A stretch of 64,000 nt of DNA. Source: Halorubrum saccharovorum DSM 1137 (GTDB lineage: Archaea > Halobacteriota > Halobacteria > Halobacteriales > Haloferacaceae). Position numbers and translations under genes: made by a program. The DNA lies in assembly GCF_000337915.1 (NCBI RefSeq), contig NZ_AOJE01000010.1:97653-161652 (forward strand). The letters run 5' to 3'. Under the pieces are notes generated by a model. That model saw nothing but the letters and a program-made list of their open reading frames with translations. It did not search any database and was not told where the DNA came from. Positions 26,149-36,339 of the stretch are shown piece after piece. How positions within the stretch are numbered: position 1 is the stretch's first letter; each line of letters starts with the position of its first letter.

Positions 26149-26151
26149 GGG

Positions 26152-26655
26152 CTACTCCCGGTCGATGTACTCCTGTTGGATCGCGACGACCTCGGCGGAG
26201 TCCTCGCAGGCGGCGTATCGCCGGAGCGGCTCCTCGTTGAGTTCGAGGAACGTCTCGCCCCACGTGAACTTCGCCATGATTCGCTCGGCGTGGTCGCGCT
26301 CGCCGAGGATCGCCAAGGCGGCCGCGAACGCCTCGACCGTGGTGAGTCGCATCGGGCGCCCGAAGTTCACGGGGTTGCCGGCGACGAGGTAGGGGAGCGC
26401 GCGGTGCTCGCCCGGGAGGCTGAACATCTTCTCCCCCGCCGACTCCCACGAGCAGTCGAGCGCGACGAGCGCGTTCTCGGCGGCGAGACCGGCGTCCGCT
26501 GGCGAGAGCGCACGCTCGGCGTGGGGGTTTAACACGACGCCGTAGGGCGTGGCGCGGTCGGAGCGGTGCAGCTCGGCGAGGTCGAACCGCGCGAGTTTCC
26601 GCGCCGTGCACTTGTCGGGGTCGTCGTCGCCCTCGTACCGGACGTGCAGGTCCAC
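26152..26655 (-). CDS. tsr3: rRNA aminocarboxypropyltransferase Tsr3 (DUF367)
   Basis: A 167-residue SPOUT-like enzyme that adds the 3-amino-3-carboxypropyl group from SAM to a hypermodified small-subunit rRNA base. Family stretches are [63 protein letters not shown] and [10 protein letters not shown]. The GTG at 26655 ([11 protein letters not shown]) is chosen because a TTATAAA box lies ~26 bases before it and it gives the family-typical start. Frames extending further upstream run into the repeat element at 26750. Confidence 0.9.
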   Translation of the reverse strand: MDLHVRYEGDDDPDKCTARKLARFDLAELHRSDRATPYGVVLNPHAERALSPADAGLAAENALVALDCSWESAGEKMFSLPGEHRALPYLVAGNPVNFGRPMRLTTVEAFAAALAILGERDHAERIMAKFTWGETFLELNEEPLRRYAACEDSAEVVAIQQEYIDRE

Positions 26656-26749
26656 GAGTACGAAGTCGTGTGAGTCGTTTATAAGGTGTGCGGAGCGGAA
26701 GGGAATGCCGGCATCACGGGCGATCGACGATAGATGATCAGTGACTCTG

Positions 26750-27005
26750 CAGTGAACACTTCCAAAGCCCCAGCCGCGAGGACTCGCGCGCCTCGCTGCG
26801 CTCCTCACTCGGTCGCGTTGCTCCCTCGTTGCGGTGCTTGCGTCGTCGAGCGTCGTCCTCGCGGCTGCCCCTTTGTGTCCCACCCCGCTCGGCGCAGCAC
26901 CGCAGCCTCACACCTCCCCAGCCTCGCGGCTCCCTTCGGTCGCCGCGTCCCTCGCGCGTGCTGACTCGCGGCCTGCCGGCCGCTCGCAGGCACGCGCCAC
27001 CGCAA
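26750..27005. repeat. Dispersed non-coding repeat element, copy 2 (~255 bp)
   Basis: Shares with 18376-18820, in the same order: CACTTCCAAAGCCCCAGCC (~26757), GCTGCCCCTTTGTGTCCCA (~26864), CACCTCCCCAGCCTCGC (~26911), CGCGTCCCTCGCGCGTGCTG (~26943) and GCTCGCAGGCACGCGCC (~26983). Between blocks the sequences diverge and the length differs. No coding frame is credible. Confidence 0.65.
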
Positions 27006-27130
27006 TCCGGTTTATAAGCGATCGTCGCCGCCCACTGTGCCGAACCCCCTTCCCCCATTCCGACAGCCCGATACCGTCAAACCGGCCCGGTACCGGCGGG
27101 GTTTTTCCTCATCGCCACGCAGGTGCGTGT

Positions 27131-27886
27131 ATGGAGCTGTTCGCCGTTCCGGACCTCCCGGAGATCCGGGAAGGAGACGATCTGGCGGCCATGATCGGCG
27201 ATCGCGTCGACCTCCGTGACGACGACGTGGTCGTCGTCGCCAGCACCGTCGTCTCCAAGGCGGAGGGCCGCGTCTTCGACCTCTCGGAGTTCCCGGCGAG
27301 CCCGCGCGCCGAGAAGGTCGCCGACCGGCTCGCGGCGATCGCCGGCGAGGAGAAGGACCCGCGCTTCGCGCAGGCCGTCATCGAGGAGTCGACGGAGCTG
27401 ATCATGGAGGCGCCTTTCCTGTTGACGGCGACCCGCTTCGGTCACATCGGCGTCAACGCCGGGATCGACCGGTCGAACGTCCCCGGCGGCGACCTGCTGT
27501 TGCTCCCGGAGCGCCCCTCCGAGAGCGCGGAGCGAATCCGCGAGGGGCTCGCCGCCGACCGCGTCGTCGTCAGCGACACCTGCGGGCGCCCGTTCCGACA
27601 CGGCCAGCGCGGGGTCGCGATCGGCTGGGCCGGGATGCCCGCCAGCCGCGACTGGCGCGGCGAGCGCGACCGCGACGGCCGCGAGATGGGCGTCACCGTC
27701 CAGAACGTGATCGACGAGCTCGCGTCGGCCGCCAACCTCGTCGCCGGCGAGGGCGCGGGCGGCACCCCCGTCGTCGTCGTCCGCGACTGGGAGTTCGGCG
27801 ACCACGACGGCTCGGACAACCACTTCCGCGAGGTCGAGGGCGACTTCGTCCGGCAGGCGTTGCGCGAGTGGACCTTTCAGGAGTAA
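27131..27886 (+). CDS. cofE: Coenzyme F420-0:L-glutamate ligase
   Basis: A 251-residue enzyme that adds glutamates to F420-0 using GTP. Family features are [74 protein letters not shown] and [13 protein letters not shown]. It completes coenzyme F420, which haloarchaea use in several oxidoreductases. The next gene starts two bases after the stop and encodes an F420-dependent enzyme, so the two form a functional operon. Start ATG 27131. Confidence 0.95.
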   Translation: MELFAVPDLPEIREGDDLAAMIGDRVDLRDDDVVVVASTVVSKAEGRVFDLSEFPASPRAEKVADRLAAIAGEEKDPRFAQAVIEESTELIMEAPFLLTATRFGHIGVNAGIDRSNVPGGDLLLLPERPSESAERIREGLAADRVVVSDTCGRPFRHGQRGVAIGWAGMPASRDWRGERDRDGREMGVTVQNVIDELASAANLVAGEGAGGTPVVVVRDWEFGDHDGSDNHFREVEGDFVRQALREWTFQE

Positions 27887-27888
27887 CC

Positions 27889-28872
27889 ATGCTCGGCATC
27901 GAACTCACCCCCGAACACGACCTGCACCGCCTCGTCGACCTCGGCGTCCGCGCCGAGGAGGCCGGCTACGACGCCGTCTACTCGACGTGTCACTACAACA
28001 ACCGCGACCCGTGGGCGTTCCTCTCGCAGCTCGCGACCGCCACGGACTCGGTCCGGCTCGGCCCGGGGGTCGCCAACCCCTACGAGACCCATCCCGTGAC
28101 GCTCGCCTCGAAGGTCGCCACCCTCGACGAGCTGTCGGCGGGCCGCGCCGTCTTCGGGCTCGGCCCCGGCGACCCCTCGACGCTCCGGAACCTCGGGCTC
28201 GAAGACGAGCGCGGGCTCCGGCCCGTGCTGGAGGCGTTCAAGACCGCCCAGAGGCTCTGGGCCGGCGAGCGCGTCGATCACGAGGGGACCTTCGACGCCG
28301 CGGGCGCCGGGCTCAACTACGAGCCGCCACAGGGGGCGTCGATCCCGGTCCACGTCGGCGGCGAGGGGCCGCACATGTGTCGGATGGCCGCGAAACACGC
28401 CGACGGGCTGCTGTACAACGGGTCGCATCCGAGGGACCTCGCGTGGGCCCGCGAACAGGTCGACGACGGGCTCGGAGAGCGTCCCGACGGCCGCGGCGAC
28501 TTCGATCTGATCGCGTACGCCGCGGTCTCGGTCGCCGAGGACGCCGACGCCGCCCGCGAGGCCGCCCGCCCCCCGGTCGCGTTCATCGCGGGAGGTGCGG
28601 CGCCGCCGGTCCTGAAGCGCCACGGTATCGACCCCGACGCGGCCGCGGAGATCGGCGAGCGCGTCTCGGCCGGCGAGTTCTCCGCGGCCTTCGAGCGCGT
28701 GACCCCCGGGATGATCGACGCGTTCTGCATGGCGGGCGACCCCGAGACGGTCCGCGAGCGCGCCGCCGCCGTCGCCGAGCACGCCGACGGGCTCGTGGTC
28801 GGCTCGCCCCTCGGCCCGGATCTGGAGAGTGCGGTCGACCTCGCGGCCGAGGCCGTGGACGGCGCCTTTTAA
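27889..28872 (+). CDS. mer: F420-dependent methylenetetrahydromethanopterin reductase-like protein (Mer-like)
   Basis: A 327-residue luciferase-like TIM-barrel protein. Typical stretches are [54 protein letters not shown] and [22 protein letters not shown]. Mer reduces methylene-H4MPT with F420H2 in methanogens. Haloarchaea lack methanogenesis, so this homologue most likely acts on a folate-type C1 carrier (inference). Immediately downstream of cofE, which makes its cofactor. Confidence 0.88.
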   Translation: MLGIELTPEHDLHRLVDLGVRAEEAGYDAVYSTCHYNNRDPWAFLSQLATATDSVRLGPGVANPYETHPVTLASKVATLDELSAGRAVFGLGPGDPSTLRNLGLEDERGLRPVLEAFKTAQRLWAGERVDHEGTFDAAGAGLNYEPPQGASIPVHVGGEGPHMCRMAAKHADGLLYNGSHPRDLAWAREQVDDGLGERPDGRGDFDLIAYAAVSVAEDADAAREAARPPVAFIAGGAAPPVLKRHGIDPDAAAEIGERVSAGEFSAAFERVTPGMIDAFCMAGDPETVRERAAAVAEHADGLVVGSPLGPDLESAVDLAAEAVDGAF

Positions 28873-28964
28873 ATCACCGCGGCGTTTCCGCGGCCCGAGA
28901 ATCGGGAATCGCGCCTGATAACTCCGGGGTGAGCTTCATAACCCGCTTCCGCCGAGTTCCCTGC

Positions 28965-30713
28965 ATGTCGACGACACGAAAGCGACGCCCGGGGCTCCGG
29001 GGGCGGTACGAAACCCTCCTGTGGGGAACGATGGACCGCCTGGGGATCTCCGAGTCGATAGAGCGCAAGGTCGTCACCGCCGTCGGGATCCAGTTTCTCG
29101 TCACCGTCGGGATCTTTCTCGTGCCGTTTCTGGTCTCCGGGAGGCTCTCGTACGTGCTCTCCGGCGCCCTGTTTCTCGGAGCCGTGCTCGCGATCTACAA
29201 CACCCTTCTCATCGTGCGCAGCGACTTCGTGGCCCCGCTCCGACAGTTGGAGTCCGGCGCCGATGCGATCGCCGCGGGCGAGATCGACGCCGTCAGCGGG
29301 ACGGGAGCGACGGACGCCTCCGGTCCGGCCCTCTCCGAGAGCGATCAACCCGACGAGATCGGGAGCCTCGTGAACTCGTTCGTCGCGGTCGAACGCTACC
29401 TCGGGACCGTTTCGGCGCAGGCGGAGGCGCTCGCGGCCCAGGAGTTCGACGACCCCGCGCTCGACGAGGACGTGCCGGGGACGTTCGGCGACTCGCTCGA
29501 CGAGATGGCCGCGAACCTCGAAGCGTACACCGCCGAGCTCGAATCGCTCGTCGACGCCTTCGGCGACGCGGCCGGCCGAGCGCGGGACGGCGACCTGACC
29601 GCGACGATCGACGGCGACGCGCTGGCCACCGACGAGGACCGGTACACCGAGCTGGTCGAGAACTACAACCGTCTCGTGACCACGCTCGGCGGGACGGTCG
29701 GCGAGGTCGCGTCGTTCACGGGCGAGGTCGCGGACGCGAGCGGCGACGTGCGCGCGAGCATGGACGAGGTTGACGGCGCCAGCGAGGAGGTCGCGCGCTC
29801 GGTCCAGGAGATAAGCGACGGGGCCGCCGAACAGACCGAGGCGCTGGAGTCGGTCTCCGGCGAGATGAGCACGCTCTCGGCGACCGTCGAGGAGATCGCG
29901 GCGTCGGCCGACGACGCGGCGGCGACCGCCCGGAGCGCGGCGGACCGCGGGCGGGCGGGCCGCGAGGAGGCGACCGCGGCGATCGCGGAGCTGGAGGCGC
30001 TGGAAGCCGGCATCGCCGAGACGGCGACCGCCGTGGAGGACCTCGTCGACCGGATCGACGAGATCGACGAGATCGCCTCCGTGATCGACGGGATCGCCGA
30101 GGAGACGAACCTGCTCGCGCTCAACGCCTCCATCGAGGCGGCTCGGGCCGACGGCTCCGGCGACGGGTTCGCGGTCGTCGCCGACGAGGTGAAGGCGCTC
30201 GCCGAGGAGACCCGCGAGGAGGCCGCGGCGATCTCGGGGCGCATCGACGAGGTGCAGGCGGCGTCGGCGGAGACCGCCGAGGACGTGGACGAGATGGAGT
30301 CGCAGGTGTCGGACGGCGTCGCCACGATCGAGTCGACGCTCAGGGAGTTCGAGGAGGTCGTCGAGGACGTGACGACGGTCGACGAGACGGTCCAGGAGAT
30401 AAGCGAGGCGACCGACGACCAGGCGCGGACGACCCAGGAAGTCGTCGACATGGTCGACGACATCGCCTCGGTCAGCCGGCAGACGGCGACGGAGGCGGAG
30501 ACCGCGGCCGCCGCGGCCGAAGAGCAGACCGCGACGGTCTCGGAGGTCACCCGTCGGGTCCACGCGCTCTCGGACCAGTCCGACGAGCTGCTCGCCACGC
30601 TCGGCGAGTTCGAGGTTCCCGAGGGCGACGCCGACCGAGCCACCGCGTCCGGCACCGAAAGTCCCGAACCGGAGCGCTCGGGAGCATCGATCGCAGGCGC
30701 GGGCGACGACTGA
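28965..30713 (+). CDS. Halobacterial transducer (methyl-accepting taxis protein)
   Basis: A 582-residue protein. Two transmembrane helices (residues ~36-57 and ~61-84) are separated by only a few residues, so there is no external sensor domain. A HAMP-like stretch follows (~85-160), then a long signalling coiled coil. The conserved hairpin tip reads [19 protein letters not shown] followed by [16 protein letters not shown]. The flanking Glu/Ala-rich helices provide methylation sites. It likely senses cytoplasmic or membrane state, or works with a separate partner, and signals to CheA. The C-terminal ~30 residues are disordered. Start ATG 28965. Confidence 0.92.
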   Translation: MSTTRKRRPGLRGRYETLLWGTMDRLGISESIERKVVTAVGIQFLVTVGIFLVPFLVSGRLSYVLSGALFLGAVLAIYNTLLIVRSDFVAPLRQLESGADAIAAGEIDAVSGTGATDASGPALSESDQPDEIGSLVNSFVAVERYLGTVSAQAEALAAQEFDDPALDEDVPGTFGDSLDEMAANLEAYTAELESLVDAFGDAAGRARDGDLTATIDGDALATDEDRYTELVENYNRLVTTLGGTVGEVASFTGEVADASGDVRASMDEVDGASEEVARSVQEISDGAAEQTEALESVSGEMSTLSATVEEIAASADDAAATARSAADRGRAGREEATAAIAELEALEAGIAETATAVEDLVDRIDEIDEIASVIDGIAEETNLLALNASIEAARADGSGDGFAVVADEVKALAEETREEAAAISGRIDEVQAASAETAEDVDEMESQVSDGVATIESTLREFEEVVEDVTTVDETVQEISEATDDQARTTQEVVDMVDDIASVSRQTATEAETAAAAAEEQTATVSEVTRRVHALSDQSDELLATLGEFEVPEGDADRATASGTESPEPERSGASIAGAGDD

Positions 30714-30745
30714 GCAGGGAGCCGCTGCCGTGAACCGGTGAAACG

Positions 30746-30985
30746 CTACTCCGCCGGGCCGCGACCGCCGAGCGAGGGGAGCGTCACGCCGATCTCCTGT
30801 AAGAGGGCGCCGACCGCCGCGTATCCGAGCACGGCCACCGCGCCGACGAGCAGGACCTGCCCGACGACGACGAGGAGCGCCGAAATCGGATCGCCGGCGC
30901 CGAGGATCAGGTCGTTCACGAACAGGTCCACGAACCGTCCCACGTCCCCGACGAGTCGAGAGACGACGTCGATGAGCGCCATCAT
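30746..30985 (-). CDS. Small membrane protein, unknown function
   Basis: A 79-residue protein. The N-terminal half is an amphipathic helix (IDVVSRLVGDVGRFVDLFVN), then comes one clear transmembrane helix (ALLVVVGQVLLVGAVAVLGYAA) and a short polar end (LPSLGGRGPAE). Two consecutive ATGs (30985, 30982) can serve as start. Convergent with the transducer gene. No family recognised. Confidence 0.55.
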   Translation of the reverse strand: MMALIDVVSRLVGDVGRFVDLFVNDLILGAGDPISALLVVVGQVLLVGAVAVLGYAAVGALLQEIGVTLPSLGGRGPAE

Positions 30986-31125
30986 GGCCGGCAGTTGGAC
31001 CGGGGGGTACTTGGGTGTTGAGTTCGCGGCCCTCCTTCCCGGGCGACCGAGAGGCGACTCGCGATCGGCGGCCCCCGTCCTGACAACCGAACGGCTTACA
31101 CCCGACCGACACGGACCTGTTCGTC

Positions 31126-32997
31126 ATGAACGCCCTGACGGAACTGTTCGCCGAGAACACGCTGTTGTGGGTCCTCACGGGGGTCCTCGCGTACTCCGCG
31201 GCCGCGATATGGCTCCGGAACCGAGGGGTCCTCCCCGAGTCCGTCCGCGTCTCCGGACCGGTACTGACACTCAGAACCCTCCGCGGCCGCGTCTTCCTCA
31301 ACCGGCTCGCCGCGCCGAAGCGGCTCTGGCGGGCCGTCGCGAACCTCGGGCTCGGCGGCGCCTTGGTCGCGATGATTGGCTCGTTCGTCCTCATCCTCTC
31401 GTCGGCGCTGTCCGCGCTCCGAACCGCCCAGCCCTCGGCGATACAGCAGCCGCAGAACTTCCTCATCATCCCCGGGGTGAACGACTTCCTCCCCCTCTCG
31501 GTCGCGCCCGAGATCGTCGCCGGCCTCGCGATCGCGATGGTCGTCCACGAGGGCGCGCACGGCCTGCTGTGCCGCGTCGAGGGGATCGACATCGAGTCGA
31601 TGGGGCTCGTCTTCTTCACGCTCCTCCCGGTCGGCGCCTTCGTCGAGCCGAACGAGGAGGCGACCCAGGAGGCCTCCCGCGGCGCCCGCGCCCGGATGTT
31701 CGCCGCGGGCGTCACCGCGAACACGGTCCTCACGGTCCTCGTCTTCGCGCTCCTCTTCGGTCCCGTCGTCGGCGCGATCGCGCCCGCCCCCGGCTACGCC
31801 GTCGGCGAGGTGACCCCCGAGTCGCCGGCCGCGGCCGCCGACATCGCTCACGGAGACCGCCTCGTCGCGGTCGGCGGCGCGCCCGTCGAAACCGCCGACG
31901 AGTTCGAGGCAGCGCTCGCCGACGCCGGGGAGACGGTCAGCGTCACGGCCGACGACGGCGACGGGGAGCGAACCGTCGAGGTCGACCGCGAGCTCCACGT
32001 GATCGGCACCGCCGGCGGGAACCCGCTCGGCGTGACGATCGAGTCGGAGCCGGTGGCGATCACCGAGGTCAACGGCGAATCCGTGGCGACCGAGCGGGAG
32101 TTCCTCGCCGCCGTCGGCGACGCGGAGCGCGCGACGGTGACCGTCGACGCCGACGGCGCGGCCAACGCCACCGTCGACACCGAGACCGCCGAGATCCCGA
32201 TCGGCGCGTACGCCCTCGGCGTGCAGGAGGACGGCCCCCTCCACGCGGCGGGCGCCCCACTCGGGGAGCCGATGACGGTCGTTTCGATCGACGGCGAGCG
32301 CGTCCGGAACAACGACGAGCTCTCGGGGGCGCTCGGCGATCGCGACCCCGGCGCGACCGTCGAGGTCGTCGCGTACGGTCCCGACGACGAGCGCGTGCCC
32401 TACGACGTGGAGCTCGATCCCCATCCGAACCGCGACGGCGGGTTCATCGGCGTGAGCGTCTTCCCGGGTTCCAGCGGGCTCGCGCTCGACGACTTCGGCG
32501 TCTCGGAGTACCCGGCCGGCGCGTACCTCGAACTGCTCGGCGGCGACGGCGGCGAGGGCGCGACCGACGGGCTCGCGCTCGGGGGACTCACGGGCTCCCC
32601 GCTCGGGCTCGTGTTCGCCTCGCTCATCCTCCCGCTCGGCAGCCTGTTCGGGCTCCCGTTCAACTTCGCGGGCTTCACCGGTGAGATGACCAATTTCTTC
32701 GTGGTCGAGGGCGCGTTCGCCGCGCTCGGCGGCGGGACGTTCCTCCTCGCGAACCTCCTCTTCTGGACCGGATGGATCAACATCCAGCTCGCGCTGTTCA
32801 ACTGCCTGCCGGCGTTTCCGCTCGACGGCGGTCGCATCCTCCGGATGGTCGCCGAGGCGGTGGTCAGCCGGGTCCCGATTTCCGACCGCCACGCCGCGGT
32901 CCGGACGATCACGGTCTCCTCCGGGCTCGTCATGCTCGCCGGACTGATCATGATGATCTTCGGCAATCAGATCCTCATGGCCCTCGGGCTGCTCTGA
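31126..32997 (+). CDS. Site-2 protease-like M50 membrane metalloprotease with PDZ-like domains
   Basis: A 623-residue protein. The zinc-binding motif is AMVVHEGAHGL (His141, Glu142, His145) in a transmembrane helix, and the third ligand is in LFNCLPAFPLDGGRIL near residue 570. In between are about two PDZ-like regions (GEVTPESPAAAADIAHGDRL and EDGPLHAAGAPLGEP). This layout fits intramembrane proteases that cut anti-sigma-like or membrane proteins. The substrate is unknown. Start ATG 31126; monocistronic. Confidence 0.92.
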   Translation: MNALTELFAENTLLWVLTGVLAYSAAAIWLRNRGVLPESVRVSGPVLTLRTLRGRVFLNRLAAPKRLWRAVANLGLGGALVAMIGSFVLILSSALSALRTAQPSAIQQPQNFLIIPGVNDFLPLSVAPEIVAGLAIAMVVHEGAHGLLCRVEGIDIESMGLVFFTLLPVGAFVEPNEEATQEASRGARARMFAAGVTANTVLTVLVFALLFGPVVGAIAPAPGYAVGEVTPESPAAAADIAHGDRLVAVGGAPVETADEFEAALADAGETVSVTADDGDGERTVEVDRELHVIGTAGGNPLGVTIESEPVAITEVNGESVATEREFLAAVGDAERATVTVDADGAANATVDTETAEIPIGAYALGVQEDGPLHAAGAPLGEPMTVVSIDGERVRNNDELSGALGDRDPGATVEVVAYGPDDERVPYDVELDPHPNRDGGFIGVSVFPGSSGLALDDFGVSEYPAGAYLELLGGDGGEGATDGLALGGLTGSPLGLVFASLILPLGSLFGLPFNFAGFTGEMTNFFVVEGAFAALGGGTFLLANLLFWTGWINIQLALFNCLPAFPLDGGRILRMVAEAVVSRVPISDRHAAVRTITVSSGLVMLAGLIMMIFGNQILMALGLL

Positions 32998-33097
32998 CCT
33001 GGCACGGTCACGACTGAGCGGTCGGGTCGGAGATCGAGCCCCCCGCGACGTTCGCCGAATGGGAAACCGGTTTCTCCGCGGGGCGAAACCGTGAGGT

Positions 33098-34393
33098 ATG
33101 AGCCACTCACGCACCGTCGAGATCGAGGGCCACATCATCGACAGCGGGACGATGCAGCGCTGCTTCGGCGCGGTGATGGACCTGGGCGGTTCCTTCGACG
33201 TCGAGCAGTTCGACGTGGGGACCCACGAGGAGGCGGAGTCGTACTGTCGGATGGCGGTCTCGGCCGAGAGCCCGGAGACGCTCCAGGCGATCCTCCACGA
33301 GCTCCACCAGAACGGCGCGGTGCTCGAGGATCCGAGCGACGTGGAGCTCGTGACGGCGCCCGCGGACAAGGTCGTCCCGCCGGACTTCTACTCGACCACG
33401 AACCACCCGACCGAGGTGCTGTACGACGGCGAGTGGATCGACGTCGAGCGGATCGAGATGGACTGCGCGCTGATCGTCGATCCCGAAGGCGGTCCGGACG
33501 GCGGTCCCCGAGCGTACACGAAGGTGCTCAACGCGGTCGAGGAGGGCGACCTCGTCGCGACCGACCAGTCCGGCATCCGCGTGAACCCCCCCGAGCGCCC
33601 GCGCAGCGGCGGCGGCGCGTTCGGCTTCATGCAGGGCGGCGTCTCCTCCGAGCGCCCCTCCGAGTCGACGATCCGCGAGGTCGCCGAGGAGCTCCGCGAG
33701 GTGACCGAGGCCGACGGGAACGTGATGGTCGTCGCCGGTCCCGCCGTGATCCACTCGGGGGCGGGCGACGCGCTCGCCGAACTGGTCGAGGCGGGCTACG
33801 TCGACTCGCTCTCGGCGGGCAACGGCTTCGCCACGCACGACCTGGAGCGCTCGCTGTACGGCACCTCGCTCGGGATGGACGTGGAGACGCTCGAACACCC
33901 GCGGAAGGGGCATAAACACCACATCTGGACCATCTCCGAGATCATCCGGGCGGGCGGGATCGAGGCCGCCGTCGAGGACGGGATCGTCACCGAGGGCGTG
34001 ATGTACCAGTGCGTGAAAAACGACGTCGACACCGTGCTCGCGGGCTCGATCCGCGACGACGGGCCGCTCCCGGACACGATCACCGACGCGGTCGAGGCGC
34101 AGGACGCGATCCGCGAGCAGGCCCACGACGCAGACATCGTGTTGATGCTCGCGACCCTGCTCCACTCGGTCGCCGTCGGGAACTGTCTCCCGTCGACGAC
34201 CAAGACCGTCTGCGTCGACATCAACCCCGCGACGGTCACCCAACTGCTCGACCGCGGCTCCGCGCAGGCGGTCGGGATGGTCACCGACATCGGGACGTTC
34301 GTCCCCACGCTCGCGGAGTTCGTGCTGGAAGGTGAGGACGGCGGAATCGCCGTCGCCGACGGCGACGGACACCCCCACGCCGAGGAGGAATGA
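33098..34393 (+). CDS. TIGR00300-family ornithine-cyclodeaminase-like protein
   Basis: A 431-residue protein. The N-terminal ~100 residues (VEIEGHIIDSGTMQRCFG) resemble the LOR/SDH N-terminal domain, and the rest contains MVVAGPAVIHSGAGDALA and KTVCVDINPATVTQLLDRG. This is the archaeal TIGR00300 group, annotated as ornithine cyclodeaminase (nickel-pincer nucleotide dependent in newer annotation), which would convert ornithine to proline and ammonia. The assignment rests on recollection of the family. The downstream acetyltransferase overlaps it by ATGA. Confidence 0.85.
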   Translation: MSHSRTVEIEGHIIDSGTMQRCFGAVMDLGGSFDVEQFDVGTHEEAESYCRMAVSAESPETLQAILHELHQNGAVLEDPSDVELVTAPADKVVPPDFYSTTNHPTEVLYDGEWIDVERIEMDCALIVDPEGGPDGGPRAYTKVLNAVEEGDLVATDQSGIRVNPPERPRSGGGAFGFMQGGVSSERPSESTIREVAEELREVTEADGNVMVVAGPAVIHSGAGDALAELVEAGYVDSLSAGNGFATHDLERSLYGTSLGMDVETLEHPRKGHKHHIWTISEIIRAGGIEAAVEDGIVTEGVMYQCVKNDVDTVLAGSIRDDGPLPDTITDAVEAQDAIREQAHDADIVLMLATLLHSVAVGNCLPSTTKTVCVDINPATVTQLLDRGSAQAVGMVTDIGTFVPTLAEFVLEGEDGGIAVADGDGHPHAEEE

Positions 34394-34920
34394 CCGCCGA
34401 GATTCGGCCGTACGACCCCGAGACCGACGCGGACGCGCTGTACGATCTGAAGGCGGCCTTCGAGCGCGGGCTCGGCGAGTCGACCGGGGGCGAGGGGAAG
34501 GCCGCCGCCTACGAGGGGAAGCTCACCGACGGCTACCGCGAGCGGTGGCTCGCGTGGGTCGATCGGTGCGTCGCCGACGACGAGCGGTGCGTGACGGTCG
34601 CGGTCGACGAGGGCGGCGAGGACTTCGACGAGAACGGCGACGACGACCTCGTCGGCTACGTCTTCGTCCTCCCGGAGCGCCTCGCGATGGTCTGGGACGC
34701 CGCCGTGGTCAACGAGCTCTACGTCGCCCCCGAGCACCGCGGCACCGGCGTCGCCGACGACCTGATGGCCGCCGCCGTCGCGCTCGCCGGCGATCAGGAC
34801 CTTCCGCTCGACCGCCTCGTGCTCGACGTCGACCCCGCGAACGAGCGCGCGAAGGCCTTCTACGACCGTCACGGCTTCGAATCGTGGGGCGAGATGGTGG
34901 CGCGCCCGCTCGACGGCTAA
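34390..34920 (+). CDS. GNAT family N-acetyltransferase
   Basis: A 176-residue protein. The acetyl-CoA binding pattern is VNELYVAPEHRGTGVADDLMAAA (motif A), followed by LVLDVDPANERAKAFYDRHGFESWGEM (motif B). The substrate is unknown. Start ATG 34390 overlaps the stop of the ornithine-cyclodeaminase-like gene by four bases, so the two are translationally coupled, which suggests an amino-acid or amine substrate (inference). Confidence 0.9.
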   Translation: MTAEIRPYDPETDADALYDLKAAFERGLGESTGGEGKAAAYEGKLTDGYRERWLAWVDRCVADDERCVTVAVDEGGEDFDENGDDDLVGYVFVLPERLAMVWDAAVVNELYVAPEHRGTGVADDLMAAAVALAGDQDLPLDRLVLDVDPANERAKAFYDRHGFESWGEMVARPLDG

Positions 34921-35001
34921 CGCTCCGAACCGGCGGGCGCCCCGCCTGCTCCGGATCGGTTCGCAGACACGTTCTTCTGTTTGGCCCTCGTTGCGTGCCG
35001 C

Positions 35002-35679
35002 ATGCGAAGCGTTCAGCGACTCTCCGTGGCGGCGGGGCTCGTGCTGATAGCGGCCGCGTTGAGCGCGTTCGCGGCGCCCTCGCTCCCCGAGCGCGTGGTC
35101 ACGAACTGGGACGCCGCCGGCCGGCCGGCCGGGACCCTCCCGCGGGCGACCGCCGTCTGGCTGTCTCCGGCGATCATGGCCGGACTGGTCCTGCTTCTGG
35201 CCGCCCTGCCGCGGATCGACCCGCTCCGCGAGAACGTCGCCGCCTTCCGCCCGACCTACGACTGGTTCGTCGTCGCGCTGACGGCGTTCCTGTTCGTCGT
35301 TCACGCGGGGATCCTCGCGTTCAACCTCGGCTACGAGTTCCCGTTCACCTCCCTGATCGTGGCCGGCGTCTCGCTGCTCGTCTACTACGTCGGCGCCGTG
35401 CTCCCTCGGACCGAGCGCAACTGGCTCATGGGGATCCGAACGCCGTGGACGCTCAGCAGCGACGCGGTGTGGGACCGGACCCACCGGCTCGGCGGACGGC
35501 TGTTCAAGCTCGCCGCGCTCGTCGGCCTCGCGGGCCTGGCGTTCGGCGAGTACGCGGTGGTCCTCCTCGTCGGACCGGTGGTGACGGCCGCGGTCGTCTC
35601 GGCGGCGTACTCGTACGTGGCGTATTCCCGCATGGAGCGCGGTGACGGCGGCTCGGTCGACCCGGGATCCGAGACGTAA
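35002..35679 (+). CDS. SdpI/DUF1648-type membrane protein
   Basis: A 225-residue protein with about six transmembrane helices. The N-terminal part has the DUF1648 signature VVTNWDAAGRPAGTLPRATAVW. The later segment AVLPRTERNWLMGIRTPWTL, followed by WDRTHRLGGRLFKLA, is the SdpI (YhfL) signature. Bacterial SdpI confers immunity to a secreted toxin; archaeal homologues are uncharacterised. Start ATG 35002. No toxin gene next to it. Confidence 0.85.
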   Translation: MRSVQRLSVAAGLVLIAAALSAFAAPSLPERVVTNWDAAGRPAGTLPRATAVWLSPAIMAGLVLLLAALPRIDPLRENVAAFRPTYDWFVVALTAFLFVVHAGILAFNLGYEFPFTSLIVAGVSLLVYYVGAVLPRTERNWLMGIRTPWTLSSDAVWDRTHRLGGRLFKLAALVGLAGLAFGEYAVVLLVGPVVTAAVVSAAYSYVAYSRMERGDGGSVDPGSET

Positions 35680-35775
35680 CGGCGAGCCGCCCGCGGAGCC
35701 GTCGCGTCACCCCGCGCCGTCAGGACCCGAGAACGCCGGACAGGAGTTATGTGGGTGCCCGTGCCATCTCCGAGT

Positions 35776-36201
35776 ATGAGCTACCTCGTTGCAACCGACG
35801 GATCGACGGAGGGCGACGAAGCGGTCCGCTACGCCGCGCGACAGGCGGTCGCGTTCTACGAGACGCTGGAGATTGCCCACGTGTTGACGCCGGACTCGGA
35901 GCTGGTCGACGGGACGATCATCCTCCCGGGCGAGGAGGCCGCCGTCGAGGCGGGCCAGGGCGTCCTGGAGAGCGCCCGCGACATCGCCGAGGAGGCGGTC
36001 GGCGACGAGCCGATCGACGTGGAGACCCAACTGCTCACCGGTCGTCCCGCCGATGCGATCACGGAGTACGCGGGCGAGGCGGCCGTCGACGCCATCTACG
36101 TCGGCCACCGGGGGCTCTCGGAGGAGCGCGAACAGGTCGTCGGCAGCGTCGCGAAGAGCGTCGTCGACAAGGCCGACGTGCCGGTGACGGTGATCCGGTA
36201 G
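35776..36201 (+). CDS. Universal stress protein (UspA family)
   Basis: A 141-residue single Usp domain beginning MSYLVATDGSTEGDEAV. The C-terminal nucleotide loop is IYVGHRGLSEEREQVVGSVA, close to the G-x2-G-x9-G-S consensus, and it ends in VPVTVIR. It is thus more likely to bind ATP than the paralogue at 11473. Start ATG 35776. Monocistronic. Confidence 0.9.
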   Translation: MSYLVATDGSTEGDEAVRYAARQAVAFYETLEIAHVLTPDSELVDGTIILPGEEAAVEAGQGVLESARDIAEEAVGDEPIDVETQLLTGRPADAITEYAGEAAVDAIYVGHRGLSEEREQVVGSVAKSVVDKADVPVTVIR

Positions 36202-36339
36202 CTGTCGGCCGGTAGATCCGACCGCGTCGGCCGCTCCGCCACGCTTTCGACGCCCAGACCGGGGACGCCGGCGTCACAGGCGCCGGAAAGAACCGCCATT
36301 ATCGGTCCTTAAAAGCCGTGTTGTGCCCTATTACGGTTG

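Noticed and set aside
26656-26883. N-terminal extension of Tsr3
   Set aside because: It is read from the non-coding repeat element; the TATA box and family start support GTG 26655.
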